DNA of 36,024 nucleotides from assembly GCA_020723365.1 (NCBI GenBank), contig DYJB01000009.1:1-36024 (forward strand), read 5' to 3'. Made by a program: the position numbers and the translations under genes. Of this stretch, positions 10,459 through 20,232 are shown one piece after another. The notes beneath the pieces are model-generated. The model saw only the letters and a list, made by a program, of their open reading frames with translations, was not told the DNA's origin and ran no database searches. The DNA is from Candidatus Aquidulcis sp. (GTDB lineage Bacteria > Chloroflexota > Anaerolineae > Anaerolineales > E44-bin32). Within the stretch, counting starts at the first letter, position 1. Each line of letters begins with the position of its first letter.

Positions 10459-10887
10459 ATGGGCCGCACATACCGGAGCGCGCACACCACTCGCCGGCTC
10501 CTCCTCCTCCTTCTTCTCCTTGGCGATGCGCTTGTCGTACTCCTGACGTCGCTGGCCGGGTTCGCGCAGCACGGGGAGCTGATGACGGCCGGCGCGGGCC
10601 GTGTGGCGGCGACGGCTGTGCCCTTCACCCTGGCCTGGTTGCTGACAGCGCTGTGGCTCGGGTGCTTCGATCTTGATCGAATGGCGCGCCTGTCGTACCT
10701 GTGGCGCGTGCCCGCCGCTGCCGTGTTGGCCGCCCCCCTCGGTGCTGTGCTGCGCGGCCTGTGGCTGCAAGCGCCGGTCCTCCCGATCTTCGCCGTCGTC
10801 ATGGCGGCCGTCCTGGGCGCCGCCATGCTGGCGTGGCGCGTGCTGGCCGCCAGGCTGCTGCGGTTCTCGATTCCCGCGGCGGGCTGA
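10459..10887 (+). CDS. DUF3054-like small integral membrane protein
   Basis: ORF 10390..10887; start ATG 10459 or 10450. Pattern LGDALVVLLTSLAGFAQHGE...TAVPFTLAWLLTALWLGCFD...RGLWLQAPVLPIFAVV. Confidence 0.75.
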   Translation: MGRTYRSAHTTRRLLLLLLLLGDALVVLLTSLAGFAQHGELMTAGAGRVAATAVPFTLAWLLTALWLGCFDLDRMARLSYLWRVPAAAVLAAPLGAVLRGLWLQAPVLPIFAVVMAAVLGAAMLAWRVLAARLLRFSIPAAG

Positions 10888-11037
10888 ATCGACTTCGTTC
10901 CGCGCCACACCCGTACGTGCCCGGCTACCTTGAGGCAGCGATATCGCCCAAGGGGCCAAGCGCCTGCGCGCCAGTGTCTGCATGGCCGCCGCCCGGCGGC
11001 GGCGTGACCGCCGGAGGAGAGGAGACGAACAGCGCCC

Positions 11038-12312
11038 ATGGCCTCTCACGGCGCGGACATCGGCCTGCTGACCTACGGCACACGCGGCGACGTTGAACCG
11101 TTCCTGGCGCTAGCGGCCGCATTGCAGCGCGCCGGCCACCGCCCGCGCCTGGCGGCGCCCGGCACGTATGCCTCGCTGGCCGCCGCCCACCGGATACCGT
11201 TCCATCCACTCCCGGGCGACCTGCCGGCCCTGGCGCACGACATGGTCACGCGGGCTGGCACCAACGGCCTGCGCACCGTGCTGGAGATCGCACGCTTCAT
11301 CGAGCCGCTGGCCGTCCAGGCCTTCCGCTCGATGCATGCCTGGTCAGCCGGCGCCGACCTAATCGTCCATTCCTTCCTGACGACGCGGGCAGGCTTCGAA
11401 CTGGCGCAGGAACGCGGCATCCCGTCGCTCTCGGCGCAGTTCTTTCCGGCCTTCGCTCCGACGGCGGCGTTTCCAGCCCCCATCTTTCCGGACCTGCCCC
11501 TGGGAGGCCTGTACCGCCGGTTGACGCACGAGTTCGTCGTGCAGATCTTCCGGCGCGGGGGCGACTTGATCTACCGCCGTGTGCGCCGTGCCGATCCGTC
11601 GCTGCCGCGCCTGGGGCCCTGGCCTTTCCAGGCCGAACCGGCCTTCCGGCCGCTGATCCTGTTCGCCTTCAGCCGGCACGTAGTCCCTGCCGCGCCGGAG
11701 TGGTCGGGGATCGCCGATGTGACGGGCTACTGGCTGCCGGGGATCCCTCCCGGGTGGTCACCACCGCTCGAGCTACAACGCTTTCTGGACGGCGAGCCGC
11801 CGGTGTACATCGGCCTGGGCAGCGGCAGCGCCGCCGGACGAGGCGCCTGGGTCGACGTCGCCGCAGCGGCACTGCAGCGGCTCGGAGCCCGCGGCGTGCT
11901 CGACCTGGGGGCTGGCGATCACCCGGGGCCGCGCCTGCCGTCGTCGATCCTGCCTGTGCGCGACCTCGCGCATGCCTGGTTGTTCCCCCGCATGGCCGCG
12001 CTCGTGCATCACGGCGGGGCGGGGACGACCGGCGCCGGGCTCACCGCCGGCAAGCCCACGGTTGTGATCCCCACGTCCTCGGACCAACCCTTCTGGGGGC
12101 GGCGTGTGCACGCCCTCGGCGTCGGGCCGGCGCCGATCCCCATCCGCCGTCTGACCGCAGAGGCCCTGACACGCGCCCTGGCCACCGTCCTGAGCGACAC
12201 GGGTGTGCGTGCTCGGGCTATCGAACTGGGAAAACAGCTGCGCGCCGAAGATGGCGTCGGGGCCGCCGTCGATCGAATCGTCAGCTTCCTGGGAAGCCAA
12301 CCCACCACCTGA
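11038..12312 (+). CDS. Glycosyltransferase, GT1/MGT (sterol-glucosyltransferase-like)
   Basis: GLLTYGTRGDVEPFLALAAALQRAGHRPRLAAP...VYIGLGSGSA...LVHHGGAGTTGAGLTAGKPTVVIPTSSDQPFWGRRVHALGVGPAPIP. Strong upstream GGAGGAGAGGAG. Confidence 0.92.
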   Translation: MASHGADIGLLTYGTRGDVEPFLALAAALQRAGHRPRLAAPGTYASLAAAHRIPFHPLPGDLPALAHDMVTRAGTNGLRTVLEIARFIEPLAVQAFRSMHAWSAGADLIVHSFLTTRAGFELAQERGIPSLSAQFFPAFAPTAAFPAPIFPDLPLGGLYRRLTHEFVVQIFRRGGDLIYRRVRRADPSLPRLGPWPFQAEPAFRPLILFAFSRHVVPAAPEWSGIADVTGYWLPGIPPGWSPPLELQRFLDGEPPVYIGLGSGSAAGRGAWVDVAAAALQRLGARGVLDLGAGDHPGPRLPSSILPVRDLAHAWLFPRMAALVHHGGAGTTGAGLTAGKPTVVIPTSSDQPFWGRRVHALGVGPAPIPIRRLTAEALTRALATVLSDTGVRARAIELGKQLRAEDGVGAAVDRIVSFLGSQPTT

Positions 12313-12338
12313 CAGGTGGCGTTGCCACCTGTCAGGTG
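12306..12338. terminator. Perfect inverted repeat overlapping the glycosyltransferase stop codon
   Basis: CACCTGACAGGTGGC-GTT-GCCACCTGTCAGGTG, 15-bp perfect arms; the TGA stop (12310-12312) lies in the left arm. Confidence 0.7.
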
Positions 12339-12466
12339 ATGGATCTCGGGTGTGCGCTTGCCGTCTCAGCCTGGTGTTCGCCGCGTGTGGGGCCGGACAC
12401 GCGCACCGGCTCCGTGTACTGAGCTCGGCGGTGCGGGGTGTGAGTTGCAGGAGGAGGGCGAAACGC

Positions 12467-12940
12467 ATGAAGATCAGCGTCACGTCAACCATCCACATCG
12501 ACCGCTCACCCGAGGAGATCATGGCCGTAATCCTCGATCCGGCGCAGGCCGTCCACTGGACGTCGGACCTCGAACGCTTCGAGGTCGTCTCGGGGGAGCC
12601 GGGCGACGTGGGCTCGATGGCGCGGCTGCACTACCGCGAGGGCGGGCGTGCCTATGTCATGGACGACACGCTGCTCGAGGCCGATCCCCTGCGCCGCTAC
12701 GTATCCCAGGTCAGCGGGGAGGCGCTGAGCGCGCTAGTTGAGACCAGCCTCGCTCGTGAGCAGGGTGGCGGCACGCGGGTCGCCGTTCGCTGGACCGGCG
12801 AAGGCAAGCCGCTCTTCCTCCGCCTGCTGCTGCCGTTGATGCGCCGGTCGATCGCCCGCCAGGCACAGGCGGACCTTGTGAAGCTCAAGCGCCTGGTCGA
12901 AGCCCGAGGCGTGGGGGAGGCTGCTCCACCCACGACGTGA
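12467..12940 (+). CDS. SRPBCC (START/Bet v1-like) family protein
   Basis: MKISVTSTIHIDRSPEEIMAVILDPAQAVHWTSDLERFEVVSGEPGDVGSMARLHY; upstream GGAGGAGGG. Confidence 0.8.
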   Translation: MKISVTSTIHIDRSPEEIMAVILDPAQAVHWTSDLERFEVVSGEPGDVGSMARLHYREGGRAYVMDDTLLEADPLRRYVSQVSGEALSALVETSLAREQGGGTRVAVRWTGEGKPLFLRLLLPLMRRSIARQAQADLVKLKRLVEARGVGEAAPPTT

Positions 12941-12974
12941 CACGTGCCGCCGGCACGGGTCACGTCGTGGGTGG
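12926..12974. terminator. Long inverted repeat overlapping the SRPBCC stop codon
   Basis: CCACCCACGACGTGACACGTGCCG-C-CGGCACGGGTCACGTCGTGGGTGG, 24-bp arms with one mismatch; TGA 12938-12940 in the left arm. Confidence 0.7.
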
Positions 12975-12985
12975 CCTTCGTCTTC

Positions 12986-13014
12986 TTGCCATCCCCGAAT
13001 CGCCGCGCTATGAT
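12986..13014 (+). promoter_or_regulatory. Candidate promoter of the ECF sigma gene (TTGCCA-N17-TATGAT), apparently leaderless
   Basis: TTGCCA 12986-12991, 17-nt spacer, TATGAT 13009-13014, ATG at 13023 (8 nt after the -10). Confidence 0.55.
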
Positions 13015-13022
13015 GAACGCCT

Positions 13023-13637
13023 ATGGATGAAGCGGAACTGCTGCGCCAGGCGCAGCACGGGGATCTGGACGCCTTCAACACCGTCGTGCTGGCGCACCAG
13101 ACGCGCGCCTACAACGTCGCCCTGCGCGTCCTGGGCGACGGTGAGGCGGCCGCCGACGCCACCCAGGACGCCTTCATTTCAGCCTACCGCAACCTGCGCT
13201 CCTATCGCGGCGGTTCGTTCCGCGCCTGGCTGCTGCGCATCGTCACCAATGCCTGCTATGACGAACTCCGCCGACGCAAGCGCCGGCCGGCCACCTCGCT
13301 GGAGGAGCTGGCGCCCGAGACCGAGGACGGCGAACCGGAGGTCGAGGCCTGGCTGGCCACTCGGGCCGATGGTCCGGAGCGGCTGAGCGAACGCGGAGAG
13401 CTCGTGGCAGCCATCCAGGATTGCCTCGACCGGCTGCCGGACGAGTTCCGCATCGTGGCCGTCCTGGCGGATGTGCAGGGATGCGGCTACGACGAAGTGG
13501 CACAGGCGATCGGTAAGCCTCTGGGGACGGTCAAGAGCCGCCTGGCGAGAGCCCGGGCCCGGCTGCGGGACTGCCTGCAGCGGCACGGGGAACTCCTGCC
13601 GGCGGCGTTTCGTCTACAGGGTGAGGTCCCATCATGA
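13023..13637 (+). CDS. ECF-family RNA polymerase sigma factor (RpoE-like)
   Basis: DEAELLRQAQHGDLDAFNTVVLAHQTRAYNVALRVLGDGEAAADATQDAFISAYRNLRSYRGGSFRAWLLRIVTNACYDELRRRKRR...VLADVQGCGYDEVAQAIGKPLGTVKSRLARARARLRD. Confidence 0.96.
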   Translation: MDEAELLRQAQHGDLDAFNTVVLAHQTRAYNVALRVLGDGEAAADATQDAFISAYRNLRSYRGGSFRAWLLRIVTNACYDELRRRKRRPATSLEELAPETEDGEPEVEAWLATRADGPERLSERGELVAAIQDCLDRLPDEFRIVAVLADVQGCGYDEVAQAIGKPLGTVKSRLARARARLRDCLQRHGELLPAAFRLQGEVPS

Positions 13638-14602
13638 CCCGCCTGAACCGCCTCCCGCCGCGCGACCTGGAAGCCCTGTCGGCCTACGCCGACGGACGGC
13701 TGTCGCCGGCCGAGCGCCAGGCCCTGGATGCCCGGCTGGGGAGCGACACGGAGCTTCGCGCCGCGCTGGACCAGATCCGGGCGACAGCCTCTCTCCTGCG
13801 TGCGCTCCCGAGTATCCGCCCCCCGCGTTCCTTCGTCCTGTCTCCCGAGATGGCCGGCGTGCGCCGCCGCGGCCTGGGCTACCCCGCGCTCCAGCTGGCG
13901 ACCGCCATGGCAACGCTTGGGTTCATCGTCACCCTGGGCGTCGATCTGTTCTCGTTCTCGGTTGCGCCGTCAGCATTGCGTGCCGCCGCGCCGGCCGAGG
14001 AAATGGCGCTCGAGGCTCCTGCCGCGCAGGCCCTGCCCCCCAGCGATGCGGCAGGGGCGGCCGTGCCCGAAGCCGGGGCAGCCATGGAGGCGGTGTCGAC
14101 CCCCGAGCCTGGGGCCCAGGCGCAGATGGACGCTCTGCAGGCCACACTCCCCCCAGCCCCGACAGCCACGGCGCCTCTGGCGCCGACCGAGAGTGCAGAC
14201 CGGGCGGCGCCTGCTCTCGAGGCCGGCAGCTTGACGGCTGCCCCGACGGCCGAGGGTGCCTCGCCGCCTCCGACGGTTGAGAGCGGCGCGATGACCGCCC
14301 CCGCCTGCGAGGCCTGCGGAGGCGAGCAGCCGCTGCCGCCCGAGACGCAGTCTGAGAAGACCGCCGGCGAGCAGGCAACGCCCTCCGCCGAGGCGTCGAT
14401 CGAATCATCCGCCGCACTCGGCGTGGAAGGCGAAACCGTGACCCCGGAGGCCTACGCACTGCAGGCGCCGCCTCCCTTGGAGCCTGCGCCTGAGCTCCCT
14501 CCGGCGGGCCTCCCCTGGCTGCGCTGGGTGGAGATCGCATTGGCGTCGACGGCGATCCTGCTGGCCGGCCTGACCATCTGGGCGCGCGCCAAATCGCAAT
14601 GA
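13634..14602 (+). CDS. Putative anti-sigma factor, membrane protein with two predicted TMs
   Basis: Overlaps the sigma gene by ATGA. N-terminal RDLEALSAYADGRLSPAERQALDARLGSDTELRAALDQI; TM ~LATAMATLGFIVTLGVDLFSF; Pro/Ala/Glu-rich loop; C-terminal [24 protein letters not shown]. Confidence 0.8.
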   Translation: MTRLNRLPPRDLEALSAYADGRLSPAERQALDARLGSDTELRAALDQIRATASLLRALPSIRPPRSFVLSPEMAGVRRRGLGYPALQLATAMATLGFIVTLGVDLFSFSVAPSALRAAAPAEEMALEAPAAQALPPSDAAGAAVPEAGAAMEAVSTPEPGAQAQMDALQATLPPAPTATAPLAPTESADRAAPALEAGSLTAAPTAEGASPPPTVESGAMTAPACEACGGEQPLPPETQSEKTAGEQATPSAEASIESSAALGVEGETVTPEAYALQAPPPLEPAPELPPAGLPWLRWVEIALASTAILLAGLTIWARAKSQ

Positions 14603-15114
14603 GCGAAGCCCTCCCGGCCATCCACTGCCTGCGCTGCGGGATGCGCATGGAGTCCCGGCAGGCCTATGGAGGCTTGCGCCCCGTCTGTCCGGCATGCGGC
14701 CACGTGCACTTTGAGGATCCCAAGGTGGCGGCGGCAGCGCTGGTCGAGCGCGATGGGCGCCTGCTGCTGGTGCGCCGGGCCAACAACCCGGCCCGCGGTC
14801 AGTGGACGCTGCCGGCCGGCTTCGTCGACGCCGATGAGGACCCGCAAGCGGCCGCCGCCCGTGAGTGCTTGGAGGAAACCGGCCTGGAAGTGCGCGTCAC
14901 CCGCCTGCTGGATGTGATCGCCGGGCGGGAGCACCCGCGCGGCGCCTCGATCGTCATCGTCTACCTGGCCGAAGCCGCGGGTGGAGAATTGAAGGCCGGC
15001 GATGACGCCGATGAGGTGGCCTTCTTCCCGGCCGACGGGCTCCCGGCGCTCGCTTTCCGCGCCACGCGCCAGGCGGTCCAGCGCTGGGCGGACGGCCGCC
15101 GGTCGATGCTATAA
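14599..15114 (+). CDS. NUDIX hydrolase with N-terminal zinc ribbon
   Basis: [29 protein letters not shown] zinc ribbon. Nudix box [25 protein letters not shown]. Confidence 0.92.
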   Translation: MSEALPAIHCLRCGMRMESRQAYGGLRPVCPACGHVHFEDPKVAAAALVERDGRLLLVRRANNPARGQWTLPAGFVDADEDPQAAAARECLEETGLEVRVTRLLDVIAGREHPRGASIVIVYLAEAAGGELKAGDDADEVAFFPADGLPALAFRATRQAVQRWADGRRSML

Positions 15115-15115
15115 T
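15107..15115 (+). promoter_or_regulatory. Candidate extended -10 (TGC-TATAAT) upstream of trmD
   Basis: TGCTATAAT at 15107-15115 overlapping the NUDIX stop codon; no good -35. Confidence 0.45.
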
Positions 15116-15191
15116 CGCCCGACGTTCAGGTCCCGACGCTCCCGGACGCACTCCCGTCCGCCGACCCCACGTCGCGACCCCAACGACCCCA

Positions 15192-15953
15192 ATGCGGTTC
15201 GATGTCTTCACGCTGATCCCCGACGCCGTCCAGGCCTACCTATCGTCGAGCATCCTCGGCCGGGCGCAGGCGCGCGGCACGATCCGGATCGAGCTCCACA
15301 ACCTGCGTCAGTACACGCATGACCGCCATCGCACGACGGACGACATGCCCTACGGGGGCGGCGGCGGGATGGTGATGAAGCCTGAGCCGGTCTTCGAGGC
15401 GGTGGAAAACGTCCTGGGCCCGGACCTTGGATCGGTCCCGGTCATCCTCCTTACGCCGCAAGGGCACGTCTTCGATCAACGTCTGGCAGCCGGCCTGGCG
15501 GCCTACCCACGCCTGGCGCTGCTGTGCGGGCGCTACGAGGGTGTGGACGAGCGCATTCGGCAGCATCTGGCCTCGCTCGAGATCTCGATCGGCGACTACG
15601 TCCTGACGGGCGGCGAGATCCCGGCTCTGGCCATCATCGACGCTGTCGCTCGCCTGCTCCCCGGCGTGCTGGGTGATGAAGGGGCCGCCGCCGATGACTC
15701 GCACGCCACCGGCCTGCTCGAGTATCCTCACTACACGCGTCCGGCCGACTTCCGCGGCTGGAGCGTTCCCGAAGTGCTGACCAGCGGGGATCACGCCCGC
15801 GTCGCCGCCTGGCGGCGCGAGCAGAGCCTGCGCCGCACGCTCGAGCGCCGGCCGGACCTGATCGCGCACGCCCCCCTGTCGGCCAGCGATCGGCAGGTCC
15901 TCGCCCGCCTGGCCGCCGAGACGCGCACCAAGCCCACCGATGCACGTGACTAG
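15192..15953 (+). CDS. trmD: tRNA (guanine-N1-)-methyltransferase
   Basis: [72 protein letters not shown]...[13 protein letters not shown]...[15 protein letters not shown]. Confidence 0.97.
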   Translation: MRFDVFTLIPDAVQAYLSSSILGRAQARGTIRIELHNLRQYTHDRHRTTDDMPYGGGGGMVMKPEPVFEAVENVLGPDLGSVPVILLTPQGHVFDQRLAAGLAAYPRLALLCGRYEGVDERIRQHLASLEISIGDYVLTGGEIPALAIIDAVARLLPGVLGDEGAAADDSHATGLLEYPHYTRPADFRGWSVPEVLTSGDHARVAAWRREQSLRRTLERRPDLIAHAPLSASDRQVLARLAAETRTKPTDARD

Positions 15954-15963
15954 GAGCGTTCGC

Positions 15964-17907
15964 ATGCGGCAGCGCATTCGCCCGGTTGGATTCATCCTCC
16001 TGCTCTCTGCCCTGGCGGCCGTGTCGTGCGGCATCCCCTCCGGGGCGGTGCCGCCGCTTACGCTGGCCCCCACGGGCGGCGCCGCAGCCACCGCGCCTCT
16101 GCCCACCCCTGTTCCGGAGCCGGAGACGCTGATCGTGTGCACCGCCGAGGAGCCGGCGTCCCTCTTCCTCTACTCGGCGCGCGGCGCCTCCACCGAGGCC
16201 GTGTTCGCCGCCCTGTACGACGGGCCGGTGGACGCTGCCTCGTTCTCGCTTCAGCCCGTCCTGCTCAGCAAGCTCCCCAGCCAGGCCGACGGCGATATCG
16301 TTCTCGAGCCGGTCGCCGTGCGGACGGGCGAGGTGTTCTTCGACCCGTTGACGCTGGCGCCGCGCAATCTGACCTACAACGACTCCTACCTGCCCTCCGG
16401 GTGCACCAGCCGCGACTGCCTGCGCGTCTTCCAGGGCGGCGAGGTGACGATGGATCGCATGCGGGTGGAGTTCAAGCTCCAGCCGGCGCGCTTCTGGTCC
16501 GACGGACAGCCGCTCACGGCCGGTGACTCGGTCTTTGCCTACGAGGTCGACAGCCGGCCGGAGACGCCTTCGTCGAAGTTCCTCGTCGATCGCACGGCGG
16601 CCTATGAAGCGCTCGATGACCTGACGCTGCGATGGACGGGCATCCCGGGCTACCTGGACGGCGGCGCACCGGGGAACGTGTGGACGCCCCTGCCACGGCA
16701 CCTGCTGGACGGTGTCCCGGCAGCCGAACTGCCGACGACCGACCTGGCCGCCCGCACGCCTTTAGGGTGGGGCGCCTACGCCATTGAGAAGTGGACGCCG
16801 GGGCGGGAGCTTGTGTTGGAGCGCAATGCGTACTTCGTCTCCGCCGAGGGTGCGGCGCCCGCCTTCGATCGCCTCGTCTATCGCTTCCTTCAGCCGGGAC
16901 TGCGCCAGGGAATGCAGCAGCTGCTCACCGGAGAATGCGATGTGCTCGACGAGTCGCTGGCGCTGAGCACCGGCTCCGGTGAAGACTACAACGAGTCGCT
17001 CCTGGCGATGCTCGATCTGCAGGAGCAGGGCCTGCTGCAGGTCGTGTCGACGCCCGGGGTGCTGGTCGAGCAGCTGACCTTCAACGTGCGCGCCGGCCAG
17101 CGCGACAACCCGCTGGCGCAGCCGGGCGTGCGCATGGCCGTGGCGATGTGCCTCGACCGGGGGGCGCTGGCCCAGGCCACCTGGCGCGGGCTGGCGGGCG
17201 TGGCGACGACCTACCTTCCTCCCGCGCATCCGCTGGCGGACCCCGATGGCGCCACGCCGGTGACGGATCGCGAGGCGGCCCGCCAGCTGCTGCAGCAGGC
17301 CGGGTGGGTGACCGACAGCGAGTCCCCGTCTGCTCCGCGGATCGCCGCAGGTGCCGCCGGCGCCCTGGCCGGCGCCCCGCTCGAATTCACACTGAGCGTT
17401 GCCTCGGGTGGTCTTGATGAACTGGCAGCAAGTGAGATCCAGCGCCAGCTCTCCGAGTGCGGCATTCGAGTCGTCCTGGATACCGTGCCGGTGGAATCGC
17501 TGGGCGCGCCTTTCCCGGAGGGTCCGGTCTTTGGCGCCGGCTTCGAGTCGGTGCTGTGGGCATGGCCGACGTGGTCGCTACCGCCCTGTGAGCTCTTCCT
17601 CACCTCCGAGATCCCCTCGCAGGCGTCCCCCAACGGCGTGAATGCCTCCGGCTTCAGCTCGGCCGCCTATGACCGTGCCTGCTCGACGCTGCTCTTCTCG
17701 GGAGGGTGGGGGACGGCAGCGAGTCAGGCTGCCGCCGACACGCAGGCGCTGTTGGCCGAAGGCCTTCCGGCGCTGCCGCTCTTTGCCCGGCCGCGCCTGC
17801 TGCTGGCCGCGCCGGAGGTGTGCGGGCTCACGCCGGACCCAGCCATCCCAAGCCTGCTGTGGGCCATCGAGAAGGTGACCCGTGAGGAAGGCTGCTCCGG
17901 AGGATGA
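15964..17907 (+). CDS. ABC transporter substrate-binding protein, family 5 (peptide type), lipoprotein
   Basis: MRQRIRPVGFILLLSALAAVSCGIPSG lipobox. SBP_bac_5-like body (LTFNVRAGQRDNPLAQPGVRMAVAMCLDRGALAQ). An alternative start at 15940 overlaps trmD. Confidence 0.88.
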   Translation: MRQRIRPVGFILLLSALAAVSCGIPSGAVPPLTLAPTGGAAATAPLPTPVPEPETLIVCTAEEPASLFLYSARGASTEAVFAALYDGPVDAASFSLQPVLLSKLPSQADGDIVLEPVAVRTGEVFFDPLTLAPRNLTYNDSYLPSGCTSRDCLRVFQGGEVTMDRMRVEFKLQPARFWSDGQPLTAGDSVFAYEVDSRPETPSSKFLVDRTAAYEALDDLTLRWTGIPGYLDGGAPGNVWTPLPRHLLDGVPAAELPTTDLAARTPLGWGAYAIEKWTPGRELVLERNAYFVSAEGAAPAFDRLVYRFLQPGLRQGMQQLLTGECDVLDESLALSTGSGEDYNESLLAMLDLQEQGLLQVVSTPGVLVEQLTFNVRAGQRDNPLAQPGVRMAVAMCLDRGALAQATWRGLAGVATTYLPPAHPLADPDGATPVTDREAARQLLQQAGWVTDSESPSAPRIAAGAAGALAGAPLEFTLSVASGGLDELAASEIQRQLSECGIRVVLDTVPVESLGAPFPEGPVFGAGFESVLWAWPTWSLPPCELFLTSEIPSQASPNGVNASGFSSAAYDRACSTLLFSGGWGTAASQAAADTQALLAEGLPALPLFARPRLLLAAPEVCGLTPDPAIPSLLWAIEKVTREEGCSGG

Positions 17908-17963
17908 GATAGCACAGTTGTTCCGGGGGCTGGCTGGCGTAGTCCACCCGGCCCGGGCGTTGT

Positions 17964-17991
17964 TTGACCCTGGAAGTGAATGGGGTATAAT
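17964..17991 (+). promoter_or_regulatory. Candidate sigma70-type promoter for the opp ATPase operon
   Basis: TTGACC 17964-17969, 16-nt spacer, TATAAT 17986-17991; the next gene starts ~170 nt downstream. Confidence 0.6.
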
Positions 17992-18161
17992 CCCAAAGAA
18001 CGGGCCGGGTCGAAGGCTGGCTTGGGGGCGAGCCGTCGCAAATCGACGCTCGCCCCATGTCGCCAGCGACCGGCAGGCAGTGGCGGCCAACCGTTCGGCT
18101 TTCCACTCCTCGACCGCCTGACGAAGCGACGTCCGCGACTACAGGTCTCAGGAGACTGGCA

Positions 18162-19150
18162 TTGGCGCCCAAAGTTCTCGAAGTCAAGGACCTGGCGACA
18201 CAATTCAAGACCCGCGATGGGATCGTGCATGCTGTCAACGGCGTCTCGTTCGAGCTGCAGGAGGGTGAGACGCTCGGGATCGTAGGCGAGAGCGCCTGCG
18301 GCAAGACCGTGACGGTCCTTTCGATTCTGGGGCTCATCCCCTCGCCTCCCGGCAAGGTTGTAAGCGGATCGGCGCACTACCTGGGCAAGGACCTGCTGAC
18401 CATGTCGGATGAGGAGATCCGCTTCATCCGCGGGGCGCAGATCAGCATGGTCTTTCAGGATCCGATGACGTCGTTCAATCCGGTGCTCACCATCGGGCGG
18501 CAGGTGGCGGAGCCGATCGAGATCCATCAAGGCGTGAGCCGCAAGGAAGCCCTCGAGCGTGCCGGCGAACTGCTGGCCCTGGTCGGCATCCCCAATGCCA
18601 AGGAACGCCTATCGGACTATCCGCATCAGTTCTCGGGCGGTATGCGCCAGCGGGCGATGATCGCCATGGCGCTGGCCTGCTCGCCGACGGTGCTGGTGGC
18701 GGATGAACCGACCACGGCTCTCGACGTCACCATCCAGGCCCAGATCCTCGACATCGTCAAGCGGCTGCGCGATCAGCTGGGCATGGCCATCATCTGGATC
18801 ACGCACGACCTGGGCATCATCGCCGGGCTGGCGCAGCGAGTGAACGTGATGTATGGCGGCTTCATCGTGGAGGAAGCGCCGGTCAAGGAGCTCTACGCCC
18901 ACCCGCAGCACCCGTACACCATCGGCCTGCTGGGCAGTCTGCCGAGGCTGGATGCTTCGACGCACACCCGCCTGGTGTCGATCGACGGCGTGCCGCCGGT
19001 CCTGATGAAGAAGCCAACCTCGTGTCCGTTCGCGCCGCGCTGCCCGTTCGTCATGGATCGTTGCCTGCAGGAGAACCCCCCGCTGCTCTCCTTCGACACC
19101 CACCATCGGGTCGCCTGCTGGGTGGATCCCAAGACGGGAGGGGCGCGCGC

Positions 19151-19154
<4 letters not shown>
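18162..19154 (+). CDS. Oligopeptide/dipeptide ABC transporter ATP-binding protein (OppD/DppD), copy 1
   Basis: ORF 18057..19154; likely TTG start 18162 after [18 protein letters not shown] Walker [36 protein letters not shown]-terminal [14 protein letters not shown]. Confidence 0.95.
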
Positions 19155-20134
<980 letters not shown>

Positions 20135-20232
20135 GTCCGCTGGACGAAGGGAGGTGATCGCCGGGCAGGTGCCTTAGGAAGCCGAACCGCATGCGTTGAC
20201 AAACTGCGCTCAATTCGTAAGGAGGAGGAACC

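Noticed and set aside
9240-11039. 599-aa minus-strand ORF
   Set aside because: It is a frame-shifted shadow of the SUMF1-like gene (same strand, other frame), with Arg/Pro/Ala-rich sequence and no domain.
20196-20223. TTGACA upstream of SBP2 as a promoter
   Set aside because: The sequence at the -10 position (TAAGGA) is mainly the Shine-Dalgarno; too weak to call.
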